Source of the DNA: Caldibacillus thermoamylovorans | Lineage (GTDB): Bacteria > Bacillota > Bacilli > Bacillales > Caldibacillaceae | NCBI RefSeq assembly: GCF_000751775.1 | Contig: NZ_CCRF01000061.1 | Span: forward strand, 1 to 64,000 | Reading direction: 5' to 3' | Length of the DNA: 64,000 nt | Shown: in pieces, positions 42,553 through 51,026 of the stretch | How positions within the stretch are numbered: the first letter of the stretch is position 1 | Layout of the letters: each line of letters begins with the position of its first letter | Position numbers and translations under genes: made by a program | The notes under the pieces: model-generated | Seen by the model: only the letters and a program-made list of their open reading frames with translations | What the model was told of the DNA's origin: nothing | Database searches by the model: none

Positions 42553-43086
42553 TTAATAAAACGGTTTAATCACACCACAAGCAAGTCGTTTTCCTGCGTC
42601 ACCTGCAGGCTGCGTCCGGAAGTCATCAGGGCTTTCATGAATGATCATTGCTTTCCCAATCACTTCACGGACACGAAATTTGTCCGTAAACACATTCATG
42701 CGTGTGTACCCGTTGTTCGAAAATATGACAGGCAGATCCCCTGCATGATTCCCATGTGGTTGATTGGTCGGGTTCCAGTGACCGCCGGCTTCTTGAAACG
42801 GATCATCCCCCTTCCCTACCGCACAACTGCCTTTTTCATGAATATGAAAGCCATGTGGACCGATAGGGTCTTGACCATTTCCTCGCTTTTGATATGGCGG
42901 TAGCCCGTTTACCTCAACAAACACATCGGTTCCATTGCCTATATCGGTAAATACAACAAAGCCATGAATATTCGGTGCCAATGGTCCCCCTTTTATTTCA
43001 GCGTAAGCCCTCACCGGTGTTTGACTACCGTGGTAATACAATGGCCATGGTTGAACAGGATAACAAAAATAACCAACCTGATACAA
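42553..43086 (-). CDS. Cu/Zn superoxide dismutase (YojM/SodC-like), no signal
   Basis: A 177-residue SodC-family protein. The start is a TTG 8 bases after GAGGAGG. The metal ligands are all visible: HGFHIHEKG (Cu), GGHWNPTNQPHGNHAGDLP (bridging and Zn, with the Zn Asp), and IHESPDD (Cu). Two cysteines (GSCAVG and LACGVI) match the structural disulfide. Bacillus YojM usually carries a lipoprotein signal; none is seen here (the N-terminus is YQVGYFCYPVQPWPLYYHG). It may act in the spore or cytoplasm; the location is unknown. Confidence 0.85.
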   Translation of the reverse strand: MYQVGYFCYPVQPWPLYYHGSQTPVRAYAEIKGGPLAPNIHGFVVFTDIGNGTDVFVEVNGLPPYQKRGNGQDPIGPHGFHIHEKGSCAVGKGDDPFQEAGGHWNPTNQPHGNHAGDLPVIFSNNGYTRMNVFTDKFRVREVIGKAMIIHESPDDFRTQPAGDAGKRLACGVIKPFY

Positions 43087-43169
43087 TACCGCTTCCTCCT
43101 CTTAAATTTTTCTCTCTATTGTATGTTAAGAAAAAAATCGCGCCACTTCTTATCAGCCTCTTCCCCTTA

Positions 43170-44012
43170 CTAAGCTTTTTTCTTGGCACGAGTAACAGGT
43201 TTCCGTTTTTTAACCGGTTTTTCTTTTGTTTCCTGATTCGGTTTTGTTCGGTCTATCGAAGCTTGTAGGGCTGCCATTAAATCCATAACATTATTCGGCT
43301 TATCTTTTGTCTCGGGTGTCACCATTTCTTCTCCTGTCCGTTTTGCTTCAATTAAGTTTAATACCGCTTCTCGATATTCATCATGATATTTTTCCGGATG
43401 AAATTCCGTTGATAATTGATCAATCAAAAGAATGGCCGTGTCCAATTCCTTCTTTGTTATTTGGTTAGCAGAAGGGACATTCGGTATGTCCTTTGCTTTT
43501 CGAACCTCATCGGGATAATGAATTGTCTCCATTACCAATGTGTTTTCATAAACCCGGATCACGGCAAGCTGCTCTTTGGAGCGGATGACAATTTTGGCAA
43601 TACCGACTTTTTCAGTTTCTTGCAACGCTTTTCTTAATAATGAATACGCTTTAACCCCTCCTTCATTCGGAGACAAGTAGTAACTGCGTTTAAAATAAAT
43701 CGGATCAATATCTGTAATTTTCACAAAATCGATAATCTCAACTGCTTTATCTTCTATTTCTTTTTCAAGACCGGCAAAATCTTCATCCTCAATAACGATA
43801 TATTTTCCTTTTGTATACTCATAAGCCCTCACAATTTCATCATTGGAGATTTCTATATTACAATTGGGACATACTTTTTGATATTTGATAGGGGTATGAC
43901 ATTTTTTATGCAGACTCCGAAATTTTACATCTTTATCTTCCGTCGCAGCATGCAATTTTACCGGAATATTTACTAACCCGAAGCTGATACTTCCTTTCCA
44001 CATTGTATGCAT
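43170..44012 (-). CDS. ku: Ku protein of non-homologous end joining
   Basis: A 280-residue bacterial Ku. It has MWKGSISFGLVNIPVKLHAA at the N-terminus and VCPNCNIEISNDEIVRAYEY followed by the core beta-barrel. The Lys-rich tail (KPVKKRKPVTRAKKKA) ends the protein, as in spore-former Ku. It binds DNA ends as a homodimer and recruits LigD. ligD lies divergently 389 bases away, not in the same operon, with an R2 repeat in between. Expression in the forespore is known for B. subtilis, but no SigG promoter was identified here. Confidence 0.96.
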   Translation of the reverse strand: MHTMWKGSISFGLVNIPVKLHAATEDKDVKFRSLHKKCHTPIKYQKVCPNCNIEISNDEIVRAYEYTKGKYIVIEDEDFAGLEKEIEDKAVEIIDFVKITDIDPIYFKRSYYLSPNEGGVKAYSLLRKALQETEKVGIAKIVIRSKEQLAVIRVYENTLVMETIHYPDEVRKAKDIPNVPSANQITKKELDTAILLIDQLSTEFHPEKYHDEYREAVLNLIEAKRTGEEMVTPETKDKPNNVMDLMAALQASIDRTKPNQETKEKPVKKRKPVTRAKKKA

Positions 44013-44119
44013 TTCATAATCATCCCTTTATCTTTGTTTTTATTACATAGTGTTCATAAGCACCGTTTTTTTCATACAGATGAACTTTTGGTAAATAAGT
44101 TATTACTACTATAGATATA

Positions 44120-44320
44120 ATAAGAAAAGCGCAGAGCGCCCGCTTAGCGACGTACAAACTGGAGCGCCCCGCAATGAGATAAAGGAAACACGGCGAGGCA
44201 CGAGCCGATGTTGACTTATCGTAGTGGAGGGGAGTGAAGTTTGCTAGTCGCTGGCGCTCGGAGCTAGACAATAAAACTAATCCTAAGTTATTTACTTGTA
44301 TTTTTATACTTTCTTATACT
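44120..44320 (+). repeat. Interspersed repeat R2, copy b
   Basis: A 201-bp element nearly identical to 27513-27769, but without the 59-bp module. It lies in the divergent ku-ligD spacer. Right after it, ATAAGAAAAGCGCAAGTAGC begins again like the start of R2, so a second partial copy is present. Confidence 0.9.
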
Positions 44321-44401
44321 ATAAGAAAAGCGCAAGTAGCGACCACTGTTAGATGATACCAGCTTTTCAAAGTTCTTTTATTAAAAAACGGGTGATAAAA
44401 A

Positions 44402-46252
44402 ATGAAACCAATGCTGCCTACACTATCCTTTGATGTTCCAAAAGAAGAAAAATGGGTTTATGAAATTAAATATGACGGGTTTCGTGCCATCATACAAATG
44501 GATGATCAAGGAATTGATATGATTAGTCGCAACGGTAAAAGTCTGATTGACCAGTTTCCTGAAGCAGTCAATTTTTTTAATCATTATAAAAAACAATTAT
44601 CCGATTTTTTTCCCATCCTATTGGACGGTGAATTGACCATTTTGGAAAATGACAGTAAGAGTGATTTTTTTCGTTTGCAGACTAGGGGACGAATGCGCAG
44701 TAAAAAGCGAATTTTTGAAGCATCGCTGTCAAACACTTCCACTTATCTTGCGTTTGACTTACTTCAATTAAAAGGTCAATGGGTGACAAAGCAGCCTTTT
44801 CTAAAACGAAAGGAGCTGCTTTATCAAGTGATGAAGCATTGCAGTCTTCCCCTTTCACCCGACCCGGCCAATCATTGCTTTATCCAGTTTCTTCCATTTC
44901 ATAAAGAGTTTCATGAGGTTTGGGAAACGGTCAAGCAGAAAGAAGGAGAAGGAATCGTCGCAAAGCAGGCAGAAAGCAAATGGATTGAAGGAAAGAGAAC
45001 GACACAATGGCTTAAGATCAAAAATTGGAAAAAAGTGCACTGTTTCATTACTGCTTTTGAGAAAAACAACGGATTTTTTCATGTTGCTGTTTATGAAAAA
45101 GAAAAGATCATTCCCATAGGTCTTTTCAAAAATGGAATGAATCAGGATGAAACAAATATACTGATTCAAATAATGAAGAAAAATGCCACCGATGAAGACG
45201 CCAAATTCGTGTATGTACAGCCTTCAATATGTGTAGAATTATTTTATTTACAATTTTATGATGGAACTTTACGTGAGCCGTTTTTTTCTCAATTTCTTTT
45301 CCAGACATCACCGGCTGACTGTACCCTTTCCAAGATGATGGAAATGTCCGAAGTGAACAAGACGGAAACTGATACGGATATTCCGATCAATATCACCCAT
45401 CCGGAAAAACCGCTTTGGGAAAAAAATTCAATAACGAAATTAGATTATATTAAATATCTGAAATTTATTTTCCCTTATATGGAACCGTTTTTAAGAAATC
45501 GATTACTTACCGTTATCCGCTATCCGCATGGGATTTTCGGGGAAGCTTTTTTCCAGAAAAACTGTCCGGACTATGCACCAGACTTTGTGGAGACTTATTT
45601 GGACGAAGGAATAAATTATATTTTATGCAATAATTTTGAAACATTTCTTTGGCTCGGGAACCAGTTGGCAATCGAATTTCATACCCCATTCCGAACCATT
45701 GATAAAAAATTCCCGACAGAAGTTGTCATTGATTTAGATCCGCCAACAAAGGCAGAATTTCCGCTGGCCATCGAAGCTGCTCTTTATCTAAAGGAAGATA
45801 TTATTGACAAGTTAGGACTTCATGCTTTTGTCAAAGTGTCCGGCAATCGGGGAATTCAAGTGTATTTTCCGCTATCCGGCAACCGAATCACTTGGAATCA
45901 AACGAGGAAGTTCACTGAATTTATCGCCAATTATTTACTTATGAAAAATGACAAGCATTTTACAATTGAACGGTTAAAGAAAAACCGCGGTCATCGGTTG
46001 TATGTTGATTACATCCAACATGCAAAAGGAAAGACGATCATTTGCCCGTTTTCGGTTCGGGGAAATGCAAACGCCGGTGTGGCCGCACCGCTGGAATGGG
46101 ATGAGTTAACCGATAACATCACCCCCGACGGCTTTTCCATAGATGTGGTTATGAAAAGGATAGAAGGAAAAGGAAATCCCTTTGCTTCTTTTTTTCAAGT
46201 TGACAATGACGGGCCACTACAGGAAATGATTCGTTTCATAAAAGACAAGTAA
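44402..46252 (+). CDS. ligD: ATP-dependent DNA ligase LigD (ligase + polymerase)
   Basis: A 616-residue fusion like B. subtilis LigD (YkoU). The ligase domain comes first (about 1-290) with the adenylated lysine in EIKYDGFRA (K23), followed by the OB domain. The primase/polymerase domain (about 325-610) has VVIDLDPP, the catalytic Asp pair, and later motifs such as YFPLSGNRITW. The 3'-phosphoesterase domain of mycobacterial LigD is absent, as usual for Bacillus. It seals double-strand breaks with Ku. GGGTGATAAA is a modest ribosome site before the ATG. Confidence 0.96.
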   Translation: MKPMLPTLSFDVPKEEKWVYEIKYDGFRAIIQMDDQGIDMISRNGKSLIDQFPEAVNFFNHYKKQLSDFFPILLDGELTILENDSKSDFFRLQTRGRMRSKKRIFEASLSNTSTYLAFDLLQLKGQWVTKQPFLKRKELLYQVMKHCSLPLSPDPANHCFIQFLPFHKEFHEVWETVKQKEGEGIVAKQAESKWIEGKRTTQWLKIKNWKKVHCFITAFEKNNGFFHVAVYEKEKIIPIGLFKNGMNQDETNILIQIMKKNATDEDAKFVYVQPSICVELFYLQFYDGTLREPFFSQFLFQTSPADCTLSKMMEMSEVNKTETDTDIPINITHPEKPLWEKNSITKLDYIKYLKFIFPYMEPFLRNRLLTVIRYPHGIFGEAFFQKNCPDYAPDFVETYLDEGINYILCNNFETFLWLGNQLAIEFHTPFRTIDKKFPTEVVIDLDPPTKAEFPLAIEAALYLKEDIIDKLGLHAFVKVSGNRGIQVYFPLSGNRITWNQTRKFTEFIANYLLMKNDKHFTIERLKKNRGHRLYVDYIQHAKGKTIICPFSVRGNANAGVAAPLEWDELTDNITPDGFSIDVVMKRIEGKGNPFASFFQVDNDGPLQEMIRFIKDK

Positions 46253-46273
46253 GCCGGATGCATGAATCACTAT

Positions 46274-47272
46274 TTAGATGGATTCTCTACCAAAAATTTC
46301 CATCCGTTTTTGTTTCGCTTTTTCTTCTATTTTCCGGTATTGTTCAACTTCATCTTCATATGCTTGTAATTTGGTGAAGTCTATCATGAGATCTCTTGAA
46401 AGATCAACCGTTACCTTACCATCAAATTCATAAGTTCCATTGCCAATTAGGTCGATCCATTGTTTGTCGTCTTGCTTATGAACAATGGTCTTGACAAATC
46501 CGCCGTTATTGTAAACGATAAGCGGTGTTTCATAGTCGTGGAGTCCGTTCAATATAGCAACCAAGCTCGAAGCTGACATTGCGGTTCCGCAGGCGTTCGT
46601 AAAACCGACTCCCCGTTCAAATGTATGAACAAAAATTTCACCCTTTTGAATCGGATAAATGAAACTAACATTAACACCGTCAGGAAAATATTGATTTTCT
46701 TTGTTAACAAATGAAGCAATCCGCTCCTGTTCCCCTCCAAGGAGAATCTCTTTCGGAACAATGGAAATGAGATGAGGATTCGGGACGGCAAGCGCAGTAA
46801 ATGTTAAGTTTTCTGATAAATAGGGCAGTTTTTCATTTATGATCATTGCTTTTTCCGTATTCATCGGTAATGATGCCGGATCAAACAAGATTGGTGAAAT
46901 TTCAACTTGGTAAAAAGGAAGATCTGCTTGTTCAACATATTTTTTTACATATAAATCTGCTTTTAATGTTTCAACAATCACTTCTTCTTTACCTGTTTGT
47001 TCAAGAATATATCTTCCGGCAACACGTAAACCATTGCCGCACATGGATGCCACTGTGCCATCCGAATTATAGATGGACATTGTTCCGTCTGTCCGGCCGC
47101 CGACAGTAACAAAAAGAATCCCGTCCGCTCCAATTCCGGTTTTCCGGTCGCATAAAAGAAGAGCCAGCTTCACCTTTTCTTCGTGGCTAAGTTCTCTTTG
47201 CATATTTTTTTCATCAATTAAAATAAAATCATTTTTGGAACCGTGCACTTTTTTAAAGGTACATGTAAACAT
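46274..47272 (-). CDS. dapF: Diaminopimelate epimerase (extended)
   Basis: A 332-residue epimerase that turns L,L- into meso-diaminopimelate for lysine and cell-wall synthesis. The two catalytic cysteines are in MCGNGLRVAGRY (about C83) and TNACGTAMSASS (about C226). The N-terminus is KKVHGSKNDFILID. Common DapF has about 285 residues; the extra length is a C-terminal helical extension (KLQAYEDEVEQYRKIEEKAK). GTAAGGAG precedes the ATG. It is monocistronic and convergent with ligD. Confidence 0.93.
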   Translation of the reverse strand: MFTCTFKKVHGSKNDFILIDEKNMQRELSHEEKVKLALLLCDRKTGIGADGILFVTVGGRTDGTMSIYNSDGTVASMCGNGLRVAGRYILEQTGKEEVIVETLKADLYVKKYVEQADLPFYQVEISPILFDPASLPMNTEKAMIINEKLPYLSENLTFTALAVPNPHLISIVPKEILLGGEQERIASFVNKENQYFPDGVNVSFIYPIQKGEIFVHTFERGVGFTNACGTAMSASSLVAILNGLHDYETPLIVYNNGGFVKTIVHKQDDKQWIDLIGNGTYEFDGKVTVDLSRDLMIDFTKLQAYEDEVEQYRKIEEKAKQKRMEIFGRESI

Positions 47273-47337
47273 AAAAAAACTCCTTACATTCTATTTCTTT
47301 GAATCTATCTTAACAACAGACTGCGTTTTATTCAAAT

Positions 47338-47376
47338 AGAAAAAGGCTGCTTCAACTGTTTTTTTGAAACAACCCA
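47338..47376 (-). terminator. Terminator after the ResA-like gene
   Basis: Minus-strand GGTTGTTTCAA and TTGAAGCAGCC pair (one mismatch) around an A-rich loop, then TTTTT. Confidence 0.75.
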
Positions 47377-47382
47377 TTATGA

Positions 47383-47970
47383 TTAACTCATCTTTGTCAA
47401 TTCCTCTTTCATATATGCTTCATCCATCGGTCCAAAATAAATGGAGTGGATGATTCCATTCGTATCAATAAAATAACTGGTCGGCAGTCCATATATTTGA
47501 TAAAGTTTAATAACTTCACCTTCTGTATCTAATGGAATCGGAAACGTCAGCCCAAGTTCTTTAACAAATTCTTCTGCTTTTTCTTTTGTTTCTTTCCCTA
47601 CAGTTGAATTGACGGCAATTATTTCTACATTGGAATCACTATATTGTTCGTAAACCCTTTCCATTGCAGGCATTTCTTCTCGGCATGGCGGACACCAGGT
47701 TGCCCAGAAATTCAAAATTACTTTTTTTCCAGCTAATTCACTCAAACTTATCGTTTCACCGGATAATGTTTGTAATGTAAAATTCGGTGCTTTTGTCCCA
47801 ACCTTTAACCCCGAAGCAGCATCCCCATATACCGCTTGTGCTTGCGATTGACCGTTTACCAACTGTTCATCCTTTTTAACAACATGCTCTTTTCCATCCT
47901 TATGGATAAACAACTCAATGCCGGCAAGAATAACAAGCACAAGCAGAACACCGATAAAAAATTTCTTCAT
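47383..47970 (-). CDS. TlpA/ResA-family thiol-disulfide oxidoreductase
   Basis: A 195-residue membrane-anchored thioredoxin. An N-terminal anchor (FFIGVLLVLVILAGIELFI) is followed by a linker and the thioredoxin domain. The active site is WATWCPPCREEMP (C93, C96). B. subtilis ResA has CEPC, while StoA-type proteins and TlpA have CPPC, so it could serve cytochrome c maturation or spore cortex synthesis. The cis-proline loop is YGLPTSYF. It acts outside the membrane. No ccd or resB genes are nearby. Confidence 0.85.
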   Translation of the reverse strand: MKKFFIGVLLVLVILAGIELFIHKDGKEHVVKKDEQLVNGQSQAQAVYGDAASGLKVGTKAPNFTLQTLSGETISLSELAGKKVILNFWATWCPPCREEMPAMERVYEQYSDSNVEIIAVNSTVGKETKEKAEEFVKELGLTFPIPLDTEGEVIKLYQIYGLPTSYFIDTNGIIHSIYFGPMDEAYMKEELTKMS

Positions 47971-48065
47971 CTTATCACCCTTTGTTTATATATAAGTAAA
48001 TGCGAAATTGCAATTTACCATATGTATCCTTTGCTAAAAACAGTCTTTTATTCAAAAAATTTAAA

Positions 48066-48767
48066 TTACCTCTCGATGCAGACTAACGCTAACAAAATTG
48101 CCGCTTTTTCAGTACTAGTCAGTTTCTCTTGAAAAGTCACAACCGGTGTATTCAACCGAAAAAAGCTGCTCCAATCAAGCGGCAACCATCCTTTTTTGCT
48201 TACAGCTAATTGCCTGTACTTATTGTAAAAAACAATTTCCCGGTTCGGCAATCTTTTTATCTTGAATATATTTTGAGGGAAAATAATTTCACCGATGATA
48301 TTCTTTTTCCCTTTCGGATCGATGTGACCGATAACCTTTCCATCGTTAAAGGTAAATGTAATGGAACGGTCATTTTTCTTTCGAATTTTCATAAACATGA
48401 CCCGATTGTTTTCAAAATAAACCAAATATGGCCCTTTCAACGTATGCTTCAACTGAATTTTTATATTCGCCGTACCGTCCGGCTGAAAAAAATATGTATA
48501 AGAAGATGCCTTTTCAATGAGAAAAACATCAAGTCCGCTCTTACCATAATTATATCCGTTTTTTATGTTAAGACGCACAGATTTTTTAAAATAATATAAA
48601 TGAATCATATAATAAAAAATACTTAAAGACAATAATAGAAAACAAGATGCTAATGGTTTATTATGTTCAGCTAAAAATATCGAAATGATAATTGAAATCA
48701 TCGTGAAAAACAGACTAATGTTTAAACTTTGATTTCCTAGTTTATAGTAAAACATTTTGATAGACAT
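48066..48767 (-). CDS. Unknown membrane protein (233 residues)
   Basis: The start is the ATG at 48767 (MSIKMFYYKLGNQSL), after GGGAGAAGGG with loose spacing. Two close hydrophobic helices (about 17-35 and 41-60) precede a soluble, basic and aromatic domain. The domain has regular short beta segments (SYTYFFQPDGTANIKIQLKH, then YLVYFENNRVMFMKIRKK), which may be a beta-barrel of the tubby/LURP type; this is only an impression. No catalytic motif is visible and I do not recognise the family. It is transcribed on the same strand as the ResA-like gene, 95 bases away. Confidence 0.6.
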   Translation of the reverse strand: MSIKMFYYKLGNQSLNISLFFTMISIIISIFLAEHNKPLASCFLLLSLSIFYYMIHLYYFKKSVRLNIKNGYNYGKSGLDVFLIEKASSYTYFFQPDGTANIKIQLKHTLKGPYLVYFENNRVMFMKIRKKNDRSITFTFNDGKVIGHIDPKGKKNIIGEIIFPQNIFKIKRLPNREIVFYNKYRQLAVSKKGWLPLDWSSFFRLNTPVVTFQEKLTSTEKAAILLALVCIER

Positions 48768-49007
48768 ATGGCGACCCTTCTCCCTATGAAACCTATTTTC
48801 GATAAATTTCACTTTATCTCTTAATAGCAATAAAGGCTAGAAACCAGCCTTATATAAATATTCATATGTTTACAAGGTGATATTCATGAATTAAATACAC
48901 CAATTATCCATTAATTATTAATAAAATATTTACAAATACTACTTTTCTTTTGTAATAAATTTTTGTATCATACAAATAGATCATAACTATCCTACACAAT
49001 TGAAAAT
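48768..49007. other. Intergenic region before the structured leader
   Basis: Very AT-rich. It separates the divergent unknown membrane protein and GNAT gene and must hold the promoter(s). No convincing box pair was assigned. Confidence 0.35.
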
Positions 49008-49158
49008 ATATGGGAAGGCAAATGGTGCGCCACCGGATTTTCCGGTTCTAGTGGGTTCGATTCCCACCCCGAAATTTTTTATTAATACTAAAAAAATTTC
49101 GAGGTGGGCTTCTTTCTATCTTTCTGAATGATAGAAATCCCCCTCAGTAATTGGAGGG
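49008..49158 (+). ncRNA. Structured 5' leader with tRNA-like arm and terminator-like hairpin
   Basis: Four structures follow each other before the GNAT gene. First, a degenerate tRNA-like fold (49008-49074): acceptor ATATGGG/CCCGAAA, D-arm-like GGC-GCC, CACCG-GATTTTC-CGGTT, and a perfect T-arm GTGGG-TTCGATT-CCCAC. Second, an 18-bp hairpin (49063-49080 with 49091-49108), sharing the T-arm's 3' strand. Third, TTCTATC/GATAGAA (49114-49136). Fourth, CCCTC/GAGGG (49141-49158), which hides the GGAGGG ribosome site. It may be an attenuator or riboswitch-like leader; a tRNA relic is the alternative. Confidence 0.45.
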
Positions 49159-49164
49159 ATGAAA

Positions 49165-49734
49165 ATGTTATTAAAAAAGAGAGATTTATCCGACTGTCAA
49201 GCATTGTATTCATTGCTGACCCACCCGGATGTCTTCCCGTTTATACGTCATAAACCGAATTCATACGAAGAATTTTTATTTATGACTAAGCAAACCATTG
49301 AGGCTGAAGAACGTGGTGAAATGATCTCACGTACGATTGTTGATGAATGGGATCGACCCATTGGCACGATAAACTTATATGATATTGAAAATGGTGCAGG
49401 TTTTTTAGGAACGTGGCTCGGCAAACCGTACCATGGAAAGGGATATAATATACTTGCAAAGGAATTGTTTTTTGAAGAATTATTTTTCGTTCAAAATATG
49501 GAAACGGTTCTTTTGCGAATTCGACTCGAAAATATCCGCTCACAAAAAGCAGCAGAAAAAATTCCTTATGTCACTCTTGCCAATCAAAGTCGGCCCTCAA
49601 TTTACAAAGCAATTAACGAAAATCCATCTGGTTACCGATATAATTTATATGAGATAACAAAGGATGCGTACAGCTTATATTATAAAAAGAACAATGCACA
49701 AGTTCAGGGACCTATCCACCCATTGGAAGCATAA
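49165..49734 (+). CDS. GNAT-family N-acetyltransferase
   Basis: A 189-residue protein of the RimJ/RimL-like GNAT family. The ATG at 49165 follows GGAGGG by 6 bases. The central GTINLYDIENGAGFLGTWLG and the acetyl-CoA-binding segment GKPYHGKGYNILAKELFFEE (Q/RxxGxG/A variant HGKGYN) are visible, and RLENIRSQKAAEKI is a conserved feature. The substrate could be a ribosomal protein N-terminus, an antibiotic or a small amine. The structured leader upstream suggests regulated expression. A terminator follows. Confidence 0.82.
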   Translation: MLLKKRDLSDCQALYSLLTHPDVFPFIRHKPNSYEEFLFMTKQTIEAEERGEMISRTIVDEWDRPIGTINLYDIENGAGFLGTWLGKPYHGKGYNILAKELFFEELFFVQNMETVLLRIRLENIRSQKAAEKIPYVTLANQSRPSIYKAINENPSGYRYNLYEITKDAYSLYYKKNNAQVQGPIHPLEA

Positions 49735-49754
49735 TTTTTTCATTTCTTGTTGTT

Positions 49755-49781
49755 AAACGTCCATTGATTGGGCGTTTTTTT
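49755..49781 (+). terminator. Terminator after the GNAT gene
   Basis: AAACGTCC and GGGCGTTT form a short stem (one G-T pair) followed by TTTTT. Confidence 0.8.
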
Positions 49782-50037
49782 AGCTAATAGGGTCTCTCTA
49801 GAGTGAATTCCCCACCTCAATTGGATGCGGTTGAACAATGATTCTTCGCTTAACGACAAGTCAAGACCGTTTGTGCAAAATCACCAACCCAGTTCCCCAA
49901 GCATATTATGTACAAAAGTTTTTATTATTCATTAGGAAAGAATACGGACAACTAGGCGTCACGGGTCGCCTAAAAGCTCGGCAATTGCCTATTTTTTTAT
50001 CAAACATGCCATACATATAAACAGAGAGGTGTTTTGG
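49782..50037. other. Intergenic region with a partial inverted R1 repeat
   Basis: CGCCTAAAAGCTCGGCAATT at about 49966-49985 matches the inverted R1 repeat (CGCCTAAAGGCTCGGCAATC). The rest shows no known element. The ribosome site GAGAGG of the next gene lies at its end. Confidence 0.45.
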
Positions 50038-50511
50038 ATGTGGCCATGGGGTTTCTTCGGATCAAATAAAACTAATTTTGACCCTTTTCAATATTTAAGC
50101 GAAGGAGAGTTCCAACAAATGCTTGACCAGTGGATGAAACAGGCTTTCCCTGACTTTATCCAGTCGATGATGAATGATGGAACTACTTTTCACCATAAAA
50201 ATACGGATGAGGAAAACGAGAACCGAGAAACTTCGACAGTGAAAGAAACTCTATTTGAAACACATGATGACATCTTTATTCGAATACCTATTCAAGATGA
50301 AAAGCAAATTGATCGATTAAAGATATATTACAGTTTGAATAAATGTGTCATCGACGGATTAAACGAGGACAGCAGTCCGCACACCATTATCCTCCCTGCA
50401 ACTGTCAAGAAAAAAGGAGCAAAAGCAATTTATCGCGATCAAATTTTAGAAATTCGTATTCCAAAAAGTATTGAATGGCAAATGAGTGAAATTGATGTTG
50501 ATAAATTTTAA
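50038..50511 (+). CDS. GerT-like / small heat-shock-fold protein
   Basis: A 157-residue protein. The ATG at 50038 (MWPWGFFGSNKTNFDP) is preferred over an in-frame GTG three codons earlier. The N-terminal third is helical (LSEGEFQQMLDQWMKQAFPD). A linker follows (about 60-75). The C-terminal half, VKETLFETHDDIFIRIPIQ then IYYSLNKCVIDGL and LEIRIPKS, has the alternating beta pattern of the alpha-crystallin/HSP20 domain. This is the pattern of GerT and related spore-coat proteins of Bacillus. A spore germination or coat role is inferred. Confidence 0.6.
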   Translation: MWPWGFFGSNKTNFDPFQYLSEGEFQQMLDQWMKQAFPDFIQSMMNDGTTFHHKNTDEENENRETSTVKETLFETHDDIFIRIPIQDEKQIDRLKIYYSLNKCVIDGLNEDSSPHTIILPATVKKKGAKAIYRDQILEIRIPKSIEWQMSEIDVDKF

Positions 50512-50580
50512 CATCATCCGGAATATAAAATCATTTTTTGGGCAGTTTATGAATAAAAACAATTATGGAGGATGATTTTC

Positions 50581-50826
50581 ATGTCCATTCCCTATCGATG
50601 TCCCAACTGTAAAACAAATAAGTCCCGCTTTAATCTGATCAAACAAGTGGCAGAATCAGTCAAATTGGATCCGTCAACGGGATCGGTGGTACAAACATAT
50701 ACGGATGAAAATTTAGATCCTTTCCATATACCTTATCGAGGACCGGAGTATAAAATTCAATGCGGTGTTTGTGGATTAATAGAAGATGAACGGACGTTTG
50801 CTAAATTTGGAGAATCTGAGCTGTAG
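50581..50826 (+). CDS. Small zinc-ribbon-like protein
   Basis: An 81-residue protein with GGAGGAT before the ATG at 50581. Two cysteine pairs, CPNC near the N-terminus (residues 7-10) and CGVC near residue 64, could bind one zinc ion. The middle contains [20 protein letters not shown]. It is conserved-looking and probably cytoplasmic. I do not recognise a named family. It lies 69 bases after the GerT-like gene and may be in operon with it. Confidence 0.6.
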   Translation: MSIPYRCPNCKTNKSRFNLIKQVAESVKLDPSTGSVVQTYTDENLDPFHIPYRGPEYKIQCGVCGLIEDERTFAKFGESEL

Positions 50827-50893
50827 GATATGATCAAGTTGGAAAAACCCTTTCAATTTCAAACACAAGGAAAAATTTTCGACTCGTTTTTTT

Positions 50894-51023
50894 ATATAAA
50901 GAAAACTCGGGCGTCCGAGCCTTTAGGCGAAAGCAGAGCCGCAAGAGCACTTATACTTAATTCTTAAAATTTCCAACTACGTCGAATTCGCTTCTTTGCT
51001 GGAAATTTATACTTTCTTAACGT
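50894..51023 (+). repeat. Interspersed repeat R1, copy c
   Basis: A 130-bp R1 copy, almost identical to 22716-22849. Its opening hairpin reads CTCGG-GCGT-CCGAG instead of CTCGGC-GATT-GCCGAG, so the stem is kept while the loop differs. It lies between the zinc-ribbon gene and ctpA. Confidence 0.9.
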
Positions 51024-51026
51024 ACC

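Noticed and set aside
49008-49074. A functional tRNA gene
   Set aside because: The T-arm is perfect, but the acceptor has mismatches, the anticodon loop lacks U33 and the total is only 67 bases. Kept as a tRNA-like leader structure or relic.
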